Below the pieces are notes generated by a model that had not been told where the DNA came from, searched no databases, and saw nothing but the letters and a program-made list of their open reading frames with translations. Below are positions 35,820-47,345 of a DNA stretch of 64,000 nt, piece by piece; the stretch's first letter is position 1, and every line of letters starts with the position of its first letter. The translations under genes were made by a program, and so were the position numbers. Source of the DNA: Ciona savignyi (taxonomy: Eukaryota > Chordata > Ascidiacea > Phlebobranchia > Cionidae); the NCBI GenBank assembly GCA_000149265.1, contig CH001987.1:540300-604299 (forward strand), in the 5' to 3' direction.

Positions 35820-37325
35820 CTTGGTGACGTAGTTTGATTCGATCGGTACGTATGGATCCTTTGCACGTGTTGCGAAAAATGCTGATCAAAGGCTTGTGGT
35901 CAGTCACCACAGTGACCTTCGGTCCTCCCGCTATGTATGGACGAAATCGACGCAGCGCAAAGTCGACCGATGTTGCCTCCAGATCCAATTGGGGATACCT
36001 GCTCTCTTCCGCTCTGGTGGCACGACTAGCGTAGGCCACTGGCTTGCATTGGTCAGGTTCACTTCCTTGGGCGAGTATAGCCGAGAGGCCTGTTGTGTGA
36101 GCGTCAACGAATATGAACGTCGGGAGGGCGGGGTTGAAGTAGGTTATCACCGTTTCCTCTTGGAGCGCATTTTTCAAGTCTTTGAACTCTTCCACACAAC
36201 GCTTGGTCCACTTAAAAGTTGTGTGTTTCCTGGTGAGCTCCCTTAAGTGCCGTGTGCGCTGCGATAAGTGTGGAATGAAATCTGAGAATGATTGAACAAA
36301 GCATAGGAAGGACATAACCTCATCTTTCGATTCGGGTGAAGTGGCTGCTTTAAGAGCGGTTACCTTAGATGGGTCTGGCTTGATGCCTTTATGTGATACT
36401 ATAATGCCCCAAAATGGTATTTCATTTTTCCTAAATATGCATTTATCCGGGTTCAGCGTAAGACCCGCCTCCACTATTTTGCTCATTGTGGCATCTAGCG
36501 TTCTATCATGGTCGGATTTCGAAGCGCCTGCGATTATAATGTCATCGTGGATAACATGACATCCTGGTATGTTGCTAAAGATTGGCAAAAGTGTTTTACT
36601 GAGTTCTCCCGAAGCAGGCTTGGCTCCCATCGTAAGTCTTTTATATCGCATAAGACGATTACCTGCGTGAAAAACCGTGAGCCGGCGCGATGCTTGATTT
36701 AACTTAAGCTGGTGAAAAGCTGATTGAAAATCAAGTTTGCTAAATACCTTGCATCCCGACAGTTTCACCTTAATGTCCTCGACACGAGGGATGGGGATAT
36801 TCGTTGACCTTATAGCTTTGTTGGCTTCTCTCATGTCGATTGTTAATCGTATGCCACCATTATCTTTGGGAGCGAGTACCGGATTGGATATCCATGGAGC
36901 TGGACCGTGGTGTTCCTCGATGACGTCTTGTTCTTGCATTGCTTCTACCTCCCTTTCGAAGCGGTTTCAAAGGTAGAATGGTATGGGTCTCGCAAGTTGG
37001 GCTACTGGCGGCACTTTTTTGTCAATATAAAAGTTCACTTGATAATCGCGTAATGTACCAATACCTTGAAATGCAGTGGGGTATTCAGTGACTATGCGTT
37101 CCTCAAAGCTGTCCCTGCATTTGATTCTGTGAACCCCCGCGTCAGAGTATTTTTGTTCCGAGGTAAATTTGATGATCCCAAGTGCTTCACATAGGCTGCC
37201 ACTCAAAAGGGTTTCTACGTTACCTTTTATTACATAGAACCTTGCTGCGGCGAAAGCATCTCCAAACGTCACGCTCCCTTCATAATATTCCGAGCATTTA
37301 AGGGGTTTCGAGCCATAAGGCCTTA
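35719..37325 (-). pseudogene. Ty3/gypsy protease end, reverse transcriptase and RNase H
   Basis: One frame runs from the protease C-terminus through RT and RNase H, with a TGA at 36967-36969 (an Arg codon in relatives by context). RT shows NPVLAPKDNGGIRLTIDMRE, FSKLDFQSAFHQL, LTMGAKPASGE and VIHDDIIIAG, so the catalytic YxDD is IHDD. RNase H shows FVDAHTTGLSAIL, YPQLDLEA and VVTDHKPL, then the tether NPADYLSRH. It ends in a stop at 35719; recognisable sequence continues through at least two further frame changes before integrase. Confidence 0.88.
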
Positions 37326-38534
37326 CTTCGTTTGTACAAGCTGCAATCCAAGTCCCGCCGCTGTTTCTCTTGACATTACATTAATGTCGGCACCTGTGTC
37401 AGCGAATGCTGGAACCACGTGTTCTTTGATCATCACCCTGACCTGATATCGTGAGTTTTTGCTATTTCCCCGCTCTCTTTGGTGTGTTGCACGATGTATC
37501 TTGTTTCTATGGCCTACCACTCGATGGATTCTGGCTTTTTGTTTTCTTCTACTAGGACATTTTCTTCTTGAATCACTGGATGAAGTTGAAAGAGTTTCCT
37601 CGGATGTGCTGCTGCCCTGGCTTGCCGTTTCACTCTCAGAGCTTGGTTCAACCCGTCGAGTTGTCCTTCTGTGGGCTTTTCTTTTATTGGCTTTGCAGGT
37701 TTGTGAGCCTTTAAAATGACCAACGCCGTTGCATGCGAAACATTGCATTTTATAAGCGATGCATTTCTTACCTCCTTCACATGATTTGTTTGAGTAAGTT
37801 TTGCATTGTGATGTGGGTTGGCGTGTCCTGCGGCTTGCTGAGTATTTCCCGGGTTTTACTCTTGAGATGTGCGACTCTCTGTTCCCTTGTTCATTGGCGA
37901 TGCGCTGCGCACTATGTGTGGCTGCCTCAATCTTCCTGCCGTTCTCAAGCAGTTGCTGTAGGTCCCATTGATTCTTGAGAGCGTTACAGCGGATGTCATC
38001 ATTTGCTGTGCCGATAACTATTTGGTCTCGAATCATTATTTCGGCGACATTGCAATAATCGTGTGCACATTTAAAGCGACATGACTGAGATTCATGTCTT
38101 ATGCGGTTGGCGAACACATCAAAACTTTCTTCCAGTCCCTGGGTGAGTTTATGAAAGTCATAGTTAGCCAGGGTGTAATTCTTTGCTGGTTCGTATCTTG
38201 CTAGCATTTTGCGCACCATATCCGAGAATTTGAGATCTGATCTTTCCGCTTCTGGTATTGTGTCTTTGTATTCTATTTGAAAAACCCGTGATGCGTACCT
38301 TCCCATGAAAGTTTTTCTCTTCTGGACATCTATCCAATGTTCTTTGTCGACCACGCTAGCCGGCGGTTCTTTGGCTATTGCTTCGTATTCGAATTCAAAC
38401 GAATCCACATATTCTGTGAAAGCGTCGAATACGTTGTTTCGATGGCTTTCAGGATCGAACTTTGCTAGCGAGGATGCTGGTACTTCCATATTTATGGCAG
38501 GTTGAGAGGTTCTTTGGATATCCGCTGGTTGCAC
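37323..38534 (-). pseudogene. Ty3/gypsy Gag and start of protease
   Basis: An intact 403-residue frame. The capsid-like N-terminal half contains the FDVFANRIRHESQSCRF and IRDQIVIGTANDDIRC motifs usual in this Gag family. A zinc knuckle CFACNGVGHFKGSQTC follows at about residue 255, then a Ser/Arg-rich linker, then AFADTGADINVMS with the retropepsin DTG at about residue 380. The frame ends inside the protease and the rest of that domain is in the -1 frame (EVRPYGSKPLKC), so the break interrupts the protease fold. Confidence 0.85.
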
Positions 38535-38564
38535 TGAACTAGGATTTTTCTTTTCTGATGCCCG

Positions 38565-38584
38565 TTTCTTTACCTCGTCGCCAT
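38565..38584 (-). promoter_or_regulatory. primer-binding site, probably tRNA-Ser(GCU)
   Basis: One base past the 5' LTR the minus strand reads TGGCGACGAGG. This is complementary to CCTCGTCG plus CCA, the 3' end of animal tRNA-Ser(GCU) as known from the general literature. The match is about 11 bases, shorter than the usual 12-18. Confidence 0.6.
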
Positions 38585-38894
38585 TGTTAAGTCTGGCCTC
38601 TTGTTTGCAATTAACATGCGAGTTTATCTTGAATGCGATTTTATTACTTAGATAGATAAGCGGTGTAGAATCCTAGTTCGTGTCTGTACAATGGAAAATA
38701 AGTGGATTAATAACTAAACAATGGCGAAATAAACCCTGCAAGTTAACAACGGCGTTACTGAAAAGAACAATGACTTTAACGCAAATGACAATGCTTCACA
38801 CGCGCGTGCACTCAATGAACCGTAATCGGCGGAGTGACGTCACAATTAAAATGATTGTCTGGAGACTGGCGGCACATGGATATCGGCCATATCA
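38585..38894 (-). repeat. 5' LTR of the Ty3/gypsy element
   Basis: The 310-bp partner LTR. On the minus strand it starts TGATATGGCCGATATCC and ends GACTTAACA, directly followed by the primer-binding site. Confidence 0.95.
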
Positions 38895-38899
38895 CACAT

Positions 38900-39990
38900 C
38901 TCCCACAAAGCTTTGCTGTTTAATGGTTATTTGTATTCTGTAATCAGCTAATAATTCTTCTTGAACACTGAAGTTATTATTAAGAGGAAAGGCTTTCCAC
39001 CCATTTTAAAATAATTATTTAATATGGTGAATGTTTGCAGTGAATCAAATAAAACATGGAATCTTTAGTTCTTCCATTCGGAACGTATTTATCATTATTT
39101 ATATACTAAACGCAAACTTGTTGCTTGTCTGGCAAAAACTTCCTTTGTTTTATGGTATGTAGTTGATATGCATTGGCAAATTTAGGTGGATTGCATCAGG
39201 GGAATTCCCAACGTATCCGCTAATATATGTGTGTGACGGCCGTTGTGTATTTTCGACGACTTTTATTCGTTATTTGTCTTCTTAGCGCCTAATGTGGACA
39301 CAAAAAAATGTTTTTATTGAATTGAATATTTTAGGTATGTTGTATGTCCTATATCAACGTGGCCATTTACTCGGGGAGCATCGATATCAAGAAGCATATA
39401 GCCTACACTCAATGGGAGTAAAAATAGTGGTAAATTAAAACGTGGTTGACTACATCTTGTAGTGTACAAATGATGGCCTATGTTTGTCTTATTTTGGCAA
39501 TTTCCGGAGATTAAACTGGGTGATTTTAGTTCAATTTGAATTTATTTGATTTGTGTTATTAAGTTTTTAAAAAATGATTAAATATTCTTTTTCCATCCGG
39601 AGATATCGTTGACAGCGCTAAAACATATGAAATGGGCCATTTATACATTTTGCCCAATAGTTTTAAACATACATCGGTAAGCAAGCTGTGGACATGCCAG
39701 TTAGGAATTGTGAAAGTTTTACACTGATCGGATTACCGGTTTATCGACCGGACATGCTTGTCACCAGCGTGGCACATACTAATCGGTTTGCCAGTTACGA
39801 ATAAAATCTTGATAATTTTTTTAAGGAATATATTGTTGTGGGTACGTAAATTTTATAAAACATTAATGAAACATGTTTTTTAACAAGGCAAAACAATTTT
39901 GGGAAGAATTTATTTAAAGCAAACTAGATTATTTTAACTTTGTATTTAATGTCCTAGTAAAAATATAAACTACGTTAAATCACCACTCAC
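38900..39990. other. NLR intron, no features seen
   Basis: AT-rich, apparently single-copy sequence between the retroelement and the linker exon. No open frame or repeat of note. Confidence 0.6.
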
Positions 39991-40129
39991 CAAGTGGATT
40001 AACATTAACAGGGGGAGGTCCTTGATATTGATTAATAACAATGTCACCCTGCGCATTATACTGTGTTGCACCGATCGGTTGTCCCTGCTCATCTACGTTG
40101 GTGGAGTTGGATGTTGAAGGTTGATTGCT
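39991..40129 (-). CDS. NLR gene, short linker exon upstream of NACHT
   Basis: A 139-nt exon open in one frame, encoding about 46 residues rich in Gln, Asn, Pro and Ser: QSNQPSTSNSTNVDEQGQ, then GDIVINQYQGPPPVNVNPL. The acceptor is CCACAG and the donor is GTGAGT. It ends with one extra base (G) that fits the NACHT exon's opening CT to make an Ala codon. Phase and residue continuity join the two across a 6.4-kb intron that holds a whole Ty3/gypsy element. The low-complexity composition suggests a flexible linker between an unseen N-terminal domain and NACHT. Confidence 0.65.
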
Positions 40130-40498
40130 CTGTGGAAGACTGAGTTACTGATTGTTACGGATATTAGCTTTATGTGCAAAATTTCTATGTTTACCTGATC
40201 AGTGTAATTATAATCTTTTCTTCCATGTAGTTTATAACGGTTTTTTCACAAGTTAATATCAACAGTAATAGTAAAATATGTGTTTGTAATTTGATTTCGT
40301 CAAGTAAAAAGTTTCAAGTAAATACGCATATAGTTCTGTAGTTAACGGAACCTGACGTTGTATTGCAATTCGCAGTAATTTCTGTACTTATGTAGTTCAC
40401 GGAACGAATTTCAGGAGGATAAAGTGTTCTTTATGGTATCGTAGTATTTTCCAATGCTAAATTTTCTTCATTACTTTATAGTTACTGCCACGAATATT

Positions 40499-43400
40499 AA
40501 TGTCAACCCTTTGAAAATCACATAAAATTGAAGTCAACCCTTTTAAAATCGCATACTACTAAAGTAAGTCCTTTTAAAATCGCGTAATATTGAAGTCAGC
40601 CCTTTCAAAATCGCATAATAATAAAGTCAGCTCTTTTACAATCGCATACTACTAAATTCAGCCCCTTTAAAATCATGTAATAATAAAGTCAGCATTTTCA
40701 AAATCGCGTAATATTAAAGTCAGCCCTTTCAAAATCGCGAAATATTAAAGTCAGCCCTTTCAAAATCGCGTAATATTAAAGTCAGCCCTTTCAAAATCGC
40801 ATAATATTAAAGTCAGCCCTTTCAAAATCGCATACTACTAAAGTCAGCCCTTTTAAAATCGCGTAATATTACAGTCAGCACTTCGAAAATGGCGTAATAT
40901 AAAAGTCAGCCCGTTTAAAATCGTATAATATTAAGGTCAGCCCTTTCAAAATCGCTTAATATTTAAGTAACCCCTTTCAAAATCGCATACTACTAAAGTC
41001 AGCCTTTTTAAAATCGCATATTACTAAAGTCAGCCCTTTTAAAATCGCTTAACATTAAAGTCAGCCCTTTCAAAATTGCGCAGTATTAAAGTAAGCGCTT
41101 TAAAAATAGCGTAATATTAAAGTCAGCCCTTTAAAAATCGCATAATATTAAAGTCAGCCCTTTAAAAATCGCGTAAAATTAAGTAAGCCCTTTGAAAATC
41201 GCACAATATTAAAGTCAGCCCTTTTAAAATCGCGTAATATTACAGTCAGCACTTCGAAAATGGCGTAATATAAAAGTCAGCCCGTTTAAAATCGTATAAT
41301 ATTAAGGTCAGCCCTTTCAAAATCGCTTAATATTTAAGTAACCCCTTTCAAAATCGCATACTACTAAAGTCAGCCTTTTTAAAATCGCATATTACTAAAG
41401 TCAGCCCTTTTAAAATCGCTTAACATTAAAGTCAGCCCTTTCAAAATTGCGCAGTATTAAAGTAAGCGCTTTAAAAATAGCGTAATATTAAAGTCAGCCC
41501 TTTAAAAATCGCGTAAAATTAAGTCAGCCCTTTGAAAATAGCATAATATTAAAGTCAGCCCTTTCAAAATCGCGTAATAATAAAAGTCAGCCCTTTAAAA
41601 ATCGCATACTACTAAAGTCAGCCATTTGAAAATCCCGTTATATTACAGTCAGTCGTTTCAAAATGACATAATATTAAAGTCAGCCCTTTCAAAATCGCCT
41701 AATATTTAAGTAACCCCTTTCAAAATCGCATACTACTAAAGTCAGACCTTTCAAAATCGCGTAATATTAAAGTCAGCCCTTTCAAAATTGAATAATATTC
41801 AAATCAGCCCTTTCAAAATGGCATACTACTCAAGTCAGCCCGTTCAAAATTGCATAATATTGAAAACAGCCCTTTCAAAATCGTATACTACTAAAGTCAG
41901 CACTTTCAAAATCACATAATATTAAAGTGAGCCCTTTGAAAATCGCATAATATTAAGGCCAGCCCTTTCAAAATCGCATACTATAAGAGTCAGCCATTTT
42001 AAAATCGCGTAGTATTAAAGTCAGTCCTTTGAAAATTGCGTAATACTTAAGTCAGCCCCTTCAAAATCGCGTAATATTAAAGTCAGCACTTTGAAAATCG
42101 CATAATATTTAAGTCAGCCCTTTCAAAATCGCATACTACTAAAGTCAGCCATTTCAAAATCACGTAATATTAAAGTCAGCTCTTTCAAAATCGCATAATA
42201 TTAAAGCCAGCCCTTTTAAAATCGCATAATCTTAAAGTCAGCCATTTAAAAATCGCGTAATATTAAAGTCAGCCATTTCAAAATCGCATACTACCAAAGT
42301 CAGCCTATTTAAAATCGCATACTACTAAAGTCAGCCCTTTTAAAATCGCTTAACATTAAAGTCAGCCCTTTCAAAATCGCGCAGTATTAAAGTCAGCGCT
42401 TTAAAAATGCCGTAATATTAAAGTCGGCCCTTAAAAAATCGCATAATATTAAAATCAGCCTTTTCAAAATCGCCTAATATTTAAGTAACCCCTTTTAAAA
42501 TCGCATAATATTAAAGTCAGCCCTTTCAAAATCGCGTAATATTAAAGTCAGCCCTTTCAAAATCGCGTAATATTAAAGTCAGCCCTTTCAAAATCGCGTA
42601 ATATTAAAGTCAGCCCTTTTAAAATCGCATAATATTAAAGTCAGCCCTTTCAAAATTGCCTTATTTTTAAGTAACCCCTTTCAAAATCGCATACTACTCA
42701 AGTCAGAACTTTCAAAATCGCGTAATATTAAAGTCAGCCCTTTTAAAATGGAATAATATTAAAGTCAGCCGTTTCAAAATCGCATAATATTGAAGTCAAC
42801 CATTTCAAAATCGCGTAATATTAAAGTAAGCACTTTCAAAATGGCATAATATTAAAGTCAGCCCTTTCAAAATCGCGTAATATTACAGTCAGTCCTTTCA
42901 AAATGGCATAATATTACAGTCAGTCCTTTCAAAATGGCATAATATTAAAGTCAGCCCTTTCAAAATCGCCTAATTTTTAAGCAACCCCTTTCAAAATCGC
43001 ATACTACTCAAGTCAGAACTTTCAAAATCGCGTAATATTAAAGTCAGCCCTTTTAAAATGGAATAATATTAAAGTCAGCCGTTTCAAAATCGCATAATAT
43101 TAAAGTCAACCATTTCAAAATCGCGTAATATTAAAGTAAGCACTTTCAAAATGGCATAATATTAACGTCAGCCCTTTCAAAATGGCATACAGCCATTTCA
43201 AAATCGCATAATATTAAAAACAGCCCTTTCAAAATCGTATACTACTAAAGTCAGCACTTTTTAAAATCGCATAATATTAAAGTGAGCCCTTTGAAAATCG
43301 CATAATATTAAAGTCAGCCCTTTCAAAATCGCATACTACTAAAGTCAGCCATTTCAAAATCCCGTTATATTACAGTCAGTCGTTTGATAATTGCGTTATA

Positions 43401-44861
43401 CTAAAGTCAGCCCTTTCAAAATGGCATACTACTAAAGTAAGCCCTTTCAAAATCGCGTAATATTAAAGTTAGCTTCTTCAAAATGGCATACTATTAAAGT
43501 CAGCCATTTCAAAATTGCATACTACTAAAGTTAGCCCTTTCAAATCGCGTAATATTCAAGTCTGCCCTTTCAAAATCTCATAATATTGAAGTTAGCCCTT
43601 TCAAATTCGCATAATATTAAAGTCAGCCCTTTCAAAATCGCATAAAATTGAAGTTAGCCCTTTTTAAAATCGCATAATATGACAGTCAGCCATTTCAAAA
43701 TCACGTAATATTAAAGTCAGGCATTTCAAAATCGCGTAATATTAAAGTCAGCTCTTTCAAAATCGCGTAATATTAAAGTCAGCCCTTTCAAAATCGCGTA
43801 TTATTAAAGTCAGTCCTTTTAAAAACACGCGTAATATTAAAGTCAGCCATTTCAAAATCACGTAATATTAAAGTTAGCCCTTTTAAAATCGCATAATATT
43901 AAAGTCAGCCCTTTCAAAATCGCGTAATACTGAAGTCAGCCTTCTAAAAATCGCGTAATATTAAAGTCAGCCCTTTTAAAGTCACGTAATATTAAAGTCA
44001 GCCCTTTCAAAATTGCATAATATTAAAGTCAGCCCTTTCAAAATTGCATAATATTAAAGTCAGCCCTTTCAAAATTGCATAATATTAAAGTCAGCCCTTT
44101 TAAAGTCACGTAATATTAAAGTCAGCCATTTAAAAATCGCATAATATTAAAGTTAGCCATTTCAAAATCGAATATTATTAAAGTCAGCCATTTCAAAATG
44201 GCATAATATTAAACAAACACCTTTTAAAATCGCGTAATATTAGAGACAGTAAATCGCGTAATATTAAAGTCAGCCATTTTAATATCGCGTAATATTATAG
44301 TCAGAAAATCGCGTAATATTAAAGTCAGCCCTTTCAAAATCGCATAATATTAAAGTCAGCCCTTTGAAAATCGCACAATATTAAAGTCAGCCCTTTCAAA
44401 ATCACATAATATTAAAGTCAGCCATTTTAATATCGCGTAATATTATAGTCAGAAAATCGCGTAATATTAAAGTCAGCCCTTTCAAAATCGCATACTACTA
44501 AAGTCAGCCTTTTAAAAATCGCGTAATATTAAAGTCAGCCATTTTAATATCGCGTAATATTATAGTCAGAAAATCGCATACTACTAAAGTTAGCCCTTTC
44601 AAAATCGCGTAATATTCAAGTTAGCCCTTTTAAAATTGCGTAATATTAAAGTTAGCCCTTTTAAAATCGCATACTACTAAAGTCAGCCCTTTTAAAATCG
44701 CATACTACTAAAGTCAGCCGTTTGAAAATCGCGTAATATTCAAGTTAGCCCTTTTAAAATCGCATACTACTAAAGTTAGCCCTTTCAAAATCGTGTAATA
44801 TTAAAGTCAGCCATTTCAAAATCGCGTAATATTAAAGTCAGCCCTTTTAAAATCACGTAAT
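40499..44861. repeat. 31-bp minisatellite, main array
   Basis: About 140 head-to-tail copies of a 31-bp unit; a typical unit is 42544-42574, with core AAAGTCAGCCCTTT followed by an AAAATCGCGTAATATT half. Variation is mainly CGCG/CGCA and AATATT/ACTACT. Higher-order duplication is visible: a 12-unit block (372 bp) repeats from about 40850 to 41222, and a 10-unit block (about 310 bp) from about 42645 to 42955. It lies directly upstream of the NLR linker exon. Confidence 0.95.
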
Positions 44862-44863
44862 TA

Positions 44864-46500
44864 TGGGTCCCATTTGAAAAATTGGGACACATATTGTTTT
44901 TGTCCGTTTTTTTTTTCTTTTTTTTTCTTTTTTTTTTTCTTTTTTTTCGTCAAACGCTTGACAGGCATGGCATGTCGCCCCGACATCTACCAGAAGGAAA
45001 AATAGAATCGCAATGAAACTTCGCCATTTGTTAGACAACATGGTCTAGATGAACAGAAACTAAAAGTTTGGAAGATAAAACCAGGGGAATTCCCCTGGAA
45101 CGTTAAAAACCAAAACGGTATTTTTTTCTAAAAAACTAGCTTTTTGGGGCATAGCGCTTAAACGGCAGCTCCAATTTGAATCAGATTTGGTAAAATGTAA
45201 GTGCATTAGTAACTGATTTAACACTTGGAAGAAATAAAAAAATTACCTAGGGAAATACCCTAAAAAATAACATTTTGTTTTCAAATCATGATTGTGACAA
45301 GCACGCCATGTCGCCCCGACATCTACTGGAAGGAAAAATGAAATCGCAATTAAACTTTGGTATTTGTTACACAACATGGTCTAGATCAGTGGTTCTCAAA
45401 CTTTGTTGGTTGCGACGCCTTTCCAAAAGTTTGCTGAGCTTGCGACGCACCAATTAGTGGTATCGCACACGTAATGAAGAAATGAAACACAATAAAAGAA
45501 CAATAGCCACGTCCCGCCCGTTAGTAATTTAGTTTAAATCTAATGTGACGTGTCAGCTTGTTTATTTTTTGCAAAGATCGTGGAACCTTGGGTGAATCTT
45601 TGAAACTGCCACCCTCATTTCGCTTTAAACGTCTATTCGTGATGGATATTTGCTTATAATAATAATGAGTGTAGTTTCGAACGCAATGGCTGCGCGACGC
45701 CCCACACGATTTTAAATGACGCACCAGGACGTCGCGACGCACAGTTTGAGAACCTCTGGTCTAGATGAACAGAAAGCAAAAGTTTGGGGGATAAATCCAG
45801 GGGAATTCCCCGGGGGCGTTAAACACCAAAACGGTATTTTTTTTAAAAAAGTAGCTTTTTTGGGCATGGCGCTTGAACGGCTGCTTCAATCTGATTCAGA
45901 TTTCGTGGAATGTAAGTGCATTACCTACTAATTTAACAATTAGAAAAAATAAAAAAAATTATCTAGGAAAATAGCCTAAAAAAACATTTTGTTCTCCAAT
46001 TATGATTGTGACAGGCATGGCATAACGCCCTGACATCTACCAAAGGAATAATAGAATAGTAACAAAACTTGGTCATTTGTTAGACAACATGGTCTAAATA
46101 CGCAGTAAAAAAATTGTGGGTGATAAATCTAGGGGAATTCCCCTGAGACGTTAAAATCTAAAACGGTTATTTTTCTAAAAAAATTAGCTTTTCGGGCCAT
46201 AGCGTTTGAACGGCTGCTACAATTTTGATCAGATTTGGTGGAATGCTGGATCGTTAGCCACCCTATGTCAATTAAAAGAAAGAAAACATTTACTTAGGGT
46301 AACTCCCTTAAAAACGAAGATATGTTCCTGACTCATGATTGTGACAAGCATGCAACATTGCACTGACATCTTCAACAAGGATTCGTCAAATTGAATTAAA
46401 ACTTTAAGAATTGTTAGATAACATGACCCACATATGTAAAAACAGAAACTTATGTACTAAGCCCATGGGAAATTCCCCGAAGCCATCAAAAACTAAATCG
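44864..46500 (-). repeat. R2 repeat cluster, about four tandem units of roughly 335 bp
   Basis: Starts with palindromic GGGTCCCATTTGAAAAATTG directly against the minisatellite, then a T-rich tract and CGTCAAACGCTTGACAGG. Units then repeat with palindromes CCAGGGGAATTCCCCTGG at about 45081, 45800, 46131 and 46466 (the last decayed), each followed by CCAAAACGGTA-type and TGACATCTAC-type blocks. Similarity falls toward the right. No protein is encoded. Confidence 0.75.
45387..45758. mobile_element. hAT-type MITE
   Basis: A 372-bp element with terminal inverted repeats CAGTGGTTCTCAAACTTTG and, inverted at the right end, CAGAGGTTCTCAAACTGTG. A perfect 8-bp target duplication GTCTAGAT flanks it (45379-45386 and 45759-45766), the hallmark length for hAT elements. 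It splits an R2 unit. No transposase is encoded. Confidence 0.9.
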
Positions 46501-46624
46501 GGCTGTTTTAGGAATTTAGTTTCATTTCACTACAGCGCTTGAAAAGAAGCTTTAATTTAAAACATTTGTGGTGAAATGTTCGTAAATCTAAAACGATTGT
46601 TCTTTTTTTTACATACAAATGGAG

Positions 46625-46800
46625 AAGAAGTTTGGTTTGATAACTTTGGGACCCATGCGTTTATGCTTGCAGAAACAAAAACTACATACTCATTGTATAA
46701 GAAACAAAATGTGGTTAGGGACCCTGTAGCAGTAGCATGGATATATGGCATACAACATGTGTTTTACAAATAGTGGTGGTTAAACACGTGGTTGACACTC
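46625..46800 (+). repeat. dispersed repeat shared with 29700-29875
   Basis: Contains GGGACCCATGCGTTTATGC, GGTTAGGGACCCTG and GTGGTTAAACACGTGGTTGA, matching the minus strand at 29700-29875. It ends where the next minisatellite block begins. Confidence 0.55.
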
Positions 46801-46802
46801 TC

Positions 46803-47345
46803 TAGTATTAAAGTCAGCTCTTTCAAAATCGCGTAATAATTAAAGTCAGCCCTTTTAAAATCGCATAATATCAAAGTCAGCTCTTTCAAAATCGCGTAAT
46901 ATTAGAGTCAGCCCTTTCAAAAACACGCGTAATATTAAAGTCAGCCATTTAAAAATCGCGTAATATTAAAGTCAGCCATTTTAGAATCGCATAATATTAA
47001 AGTCATCCATTTCATTATGGCGTAATATTAAAGTCAGCGCTATTAAAATCGCGTAATATTAAAGTCAGCCCTTTCAAAATCGCGTAATATTAAAGTCAGA
47101 CCTTTCAAAATCGCGTAATATTAAAGTCATCCATTTCAAAATCACGTAATATTAAAGTCAGCTGTTTCAAAATCGCGTAATAATTAAAGTCAGCCCTTTT
47201 TAAAGCGCATAATATTAAAGTCCGCTCTTTCAAAATCGCGTAATATTAAAGTCAGCCCTTTCAAAAACACGCGTAATATTAAAGTCGGCCCTTTCAAAAA
47301 CACGCGTAATATTAAAGTCGACCATTTCAAATGCGCAAATTATCA
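46803..47345. repeat. 31-bp minisatellite, second array
   Basis: About 17 units of the family seen at 40499-44861, including longer variants with an AAACACGCG insertion. It is separated from the main array by the R2 cluster, as though R2 had inserted into one array. Degenerate units continue after the SINE to about 47610. Confidence 0.9.

Larger units (their letters stand above)
33893..38894 (-). mobile_element. Ty3/gypsy LTR retrotransposon, full-length but frame-broken
   Basis: A 5,002-bp element bounded by two 310-bp LTRs with TG...CA ends and a perfect 5-bp target duplication CACAT (33888-33892 and 38895-38899). Read on the minus strand the order is LTR, primer-binding site, Gag, protease, RT, RNase H, integrase, polypurine tract (about 34203-34215) and LTR. 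It lies in the NLR intron between the linker and NACHT exons, in the same transcriptional direction. The LTRs differ at 5 of 310 sites, yet the coding region has several frame breaks and one nonsense codon. Confidence 0.95.

Noticed and set aside
37300-37330. Programmed -1 frameshift between Gag and Pol
   Set aside because: The change falls inside the protease domain and not before it, and the rest of the element has other random breaks, so an indel is more likely. It cannot be excluded.
40499-44861. Possible CRISPR-like repeat array
   Set aside because: Units are contiguous 31-mers that vary throughout, with no constant repeat separated by unique spacers, and the setting is eukaryotic. It is a minisatellite.
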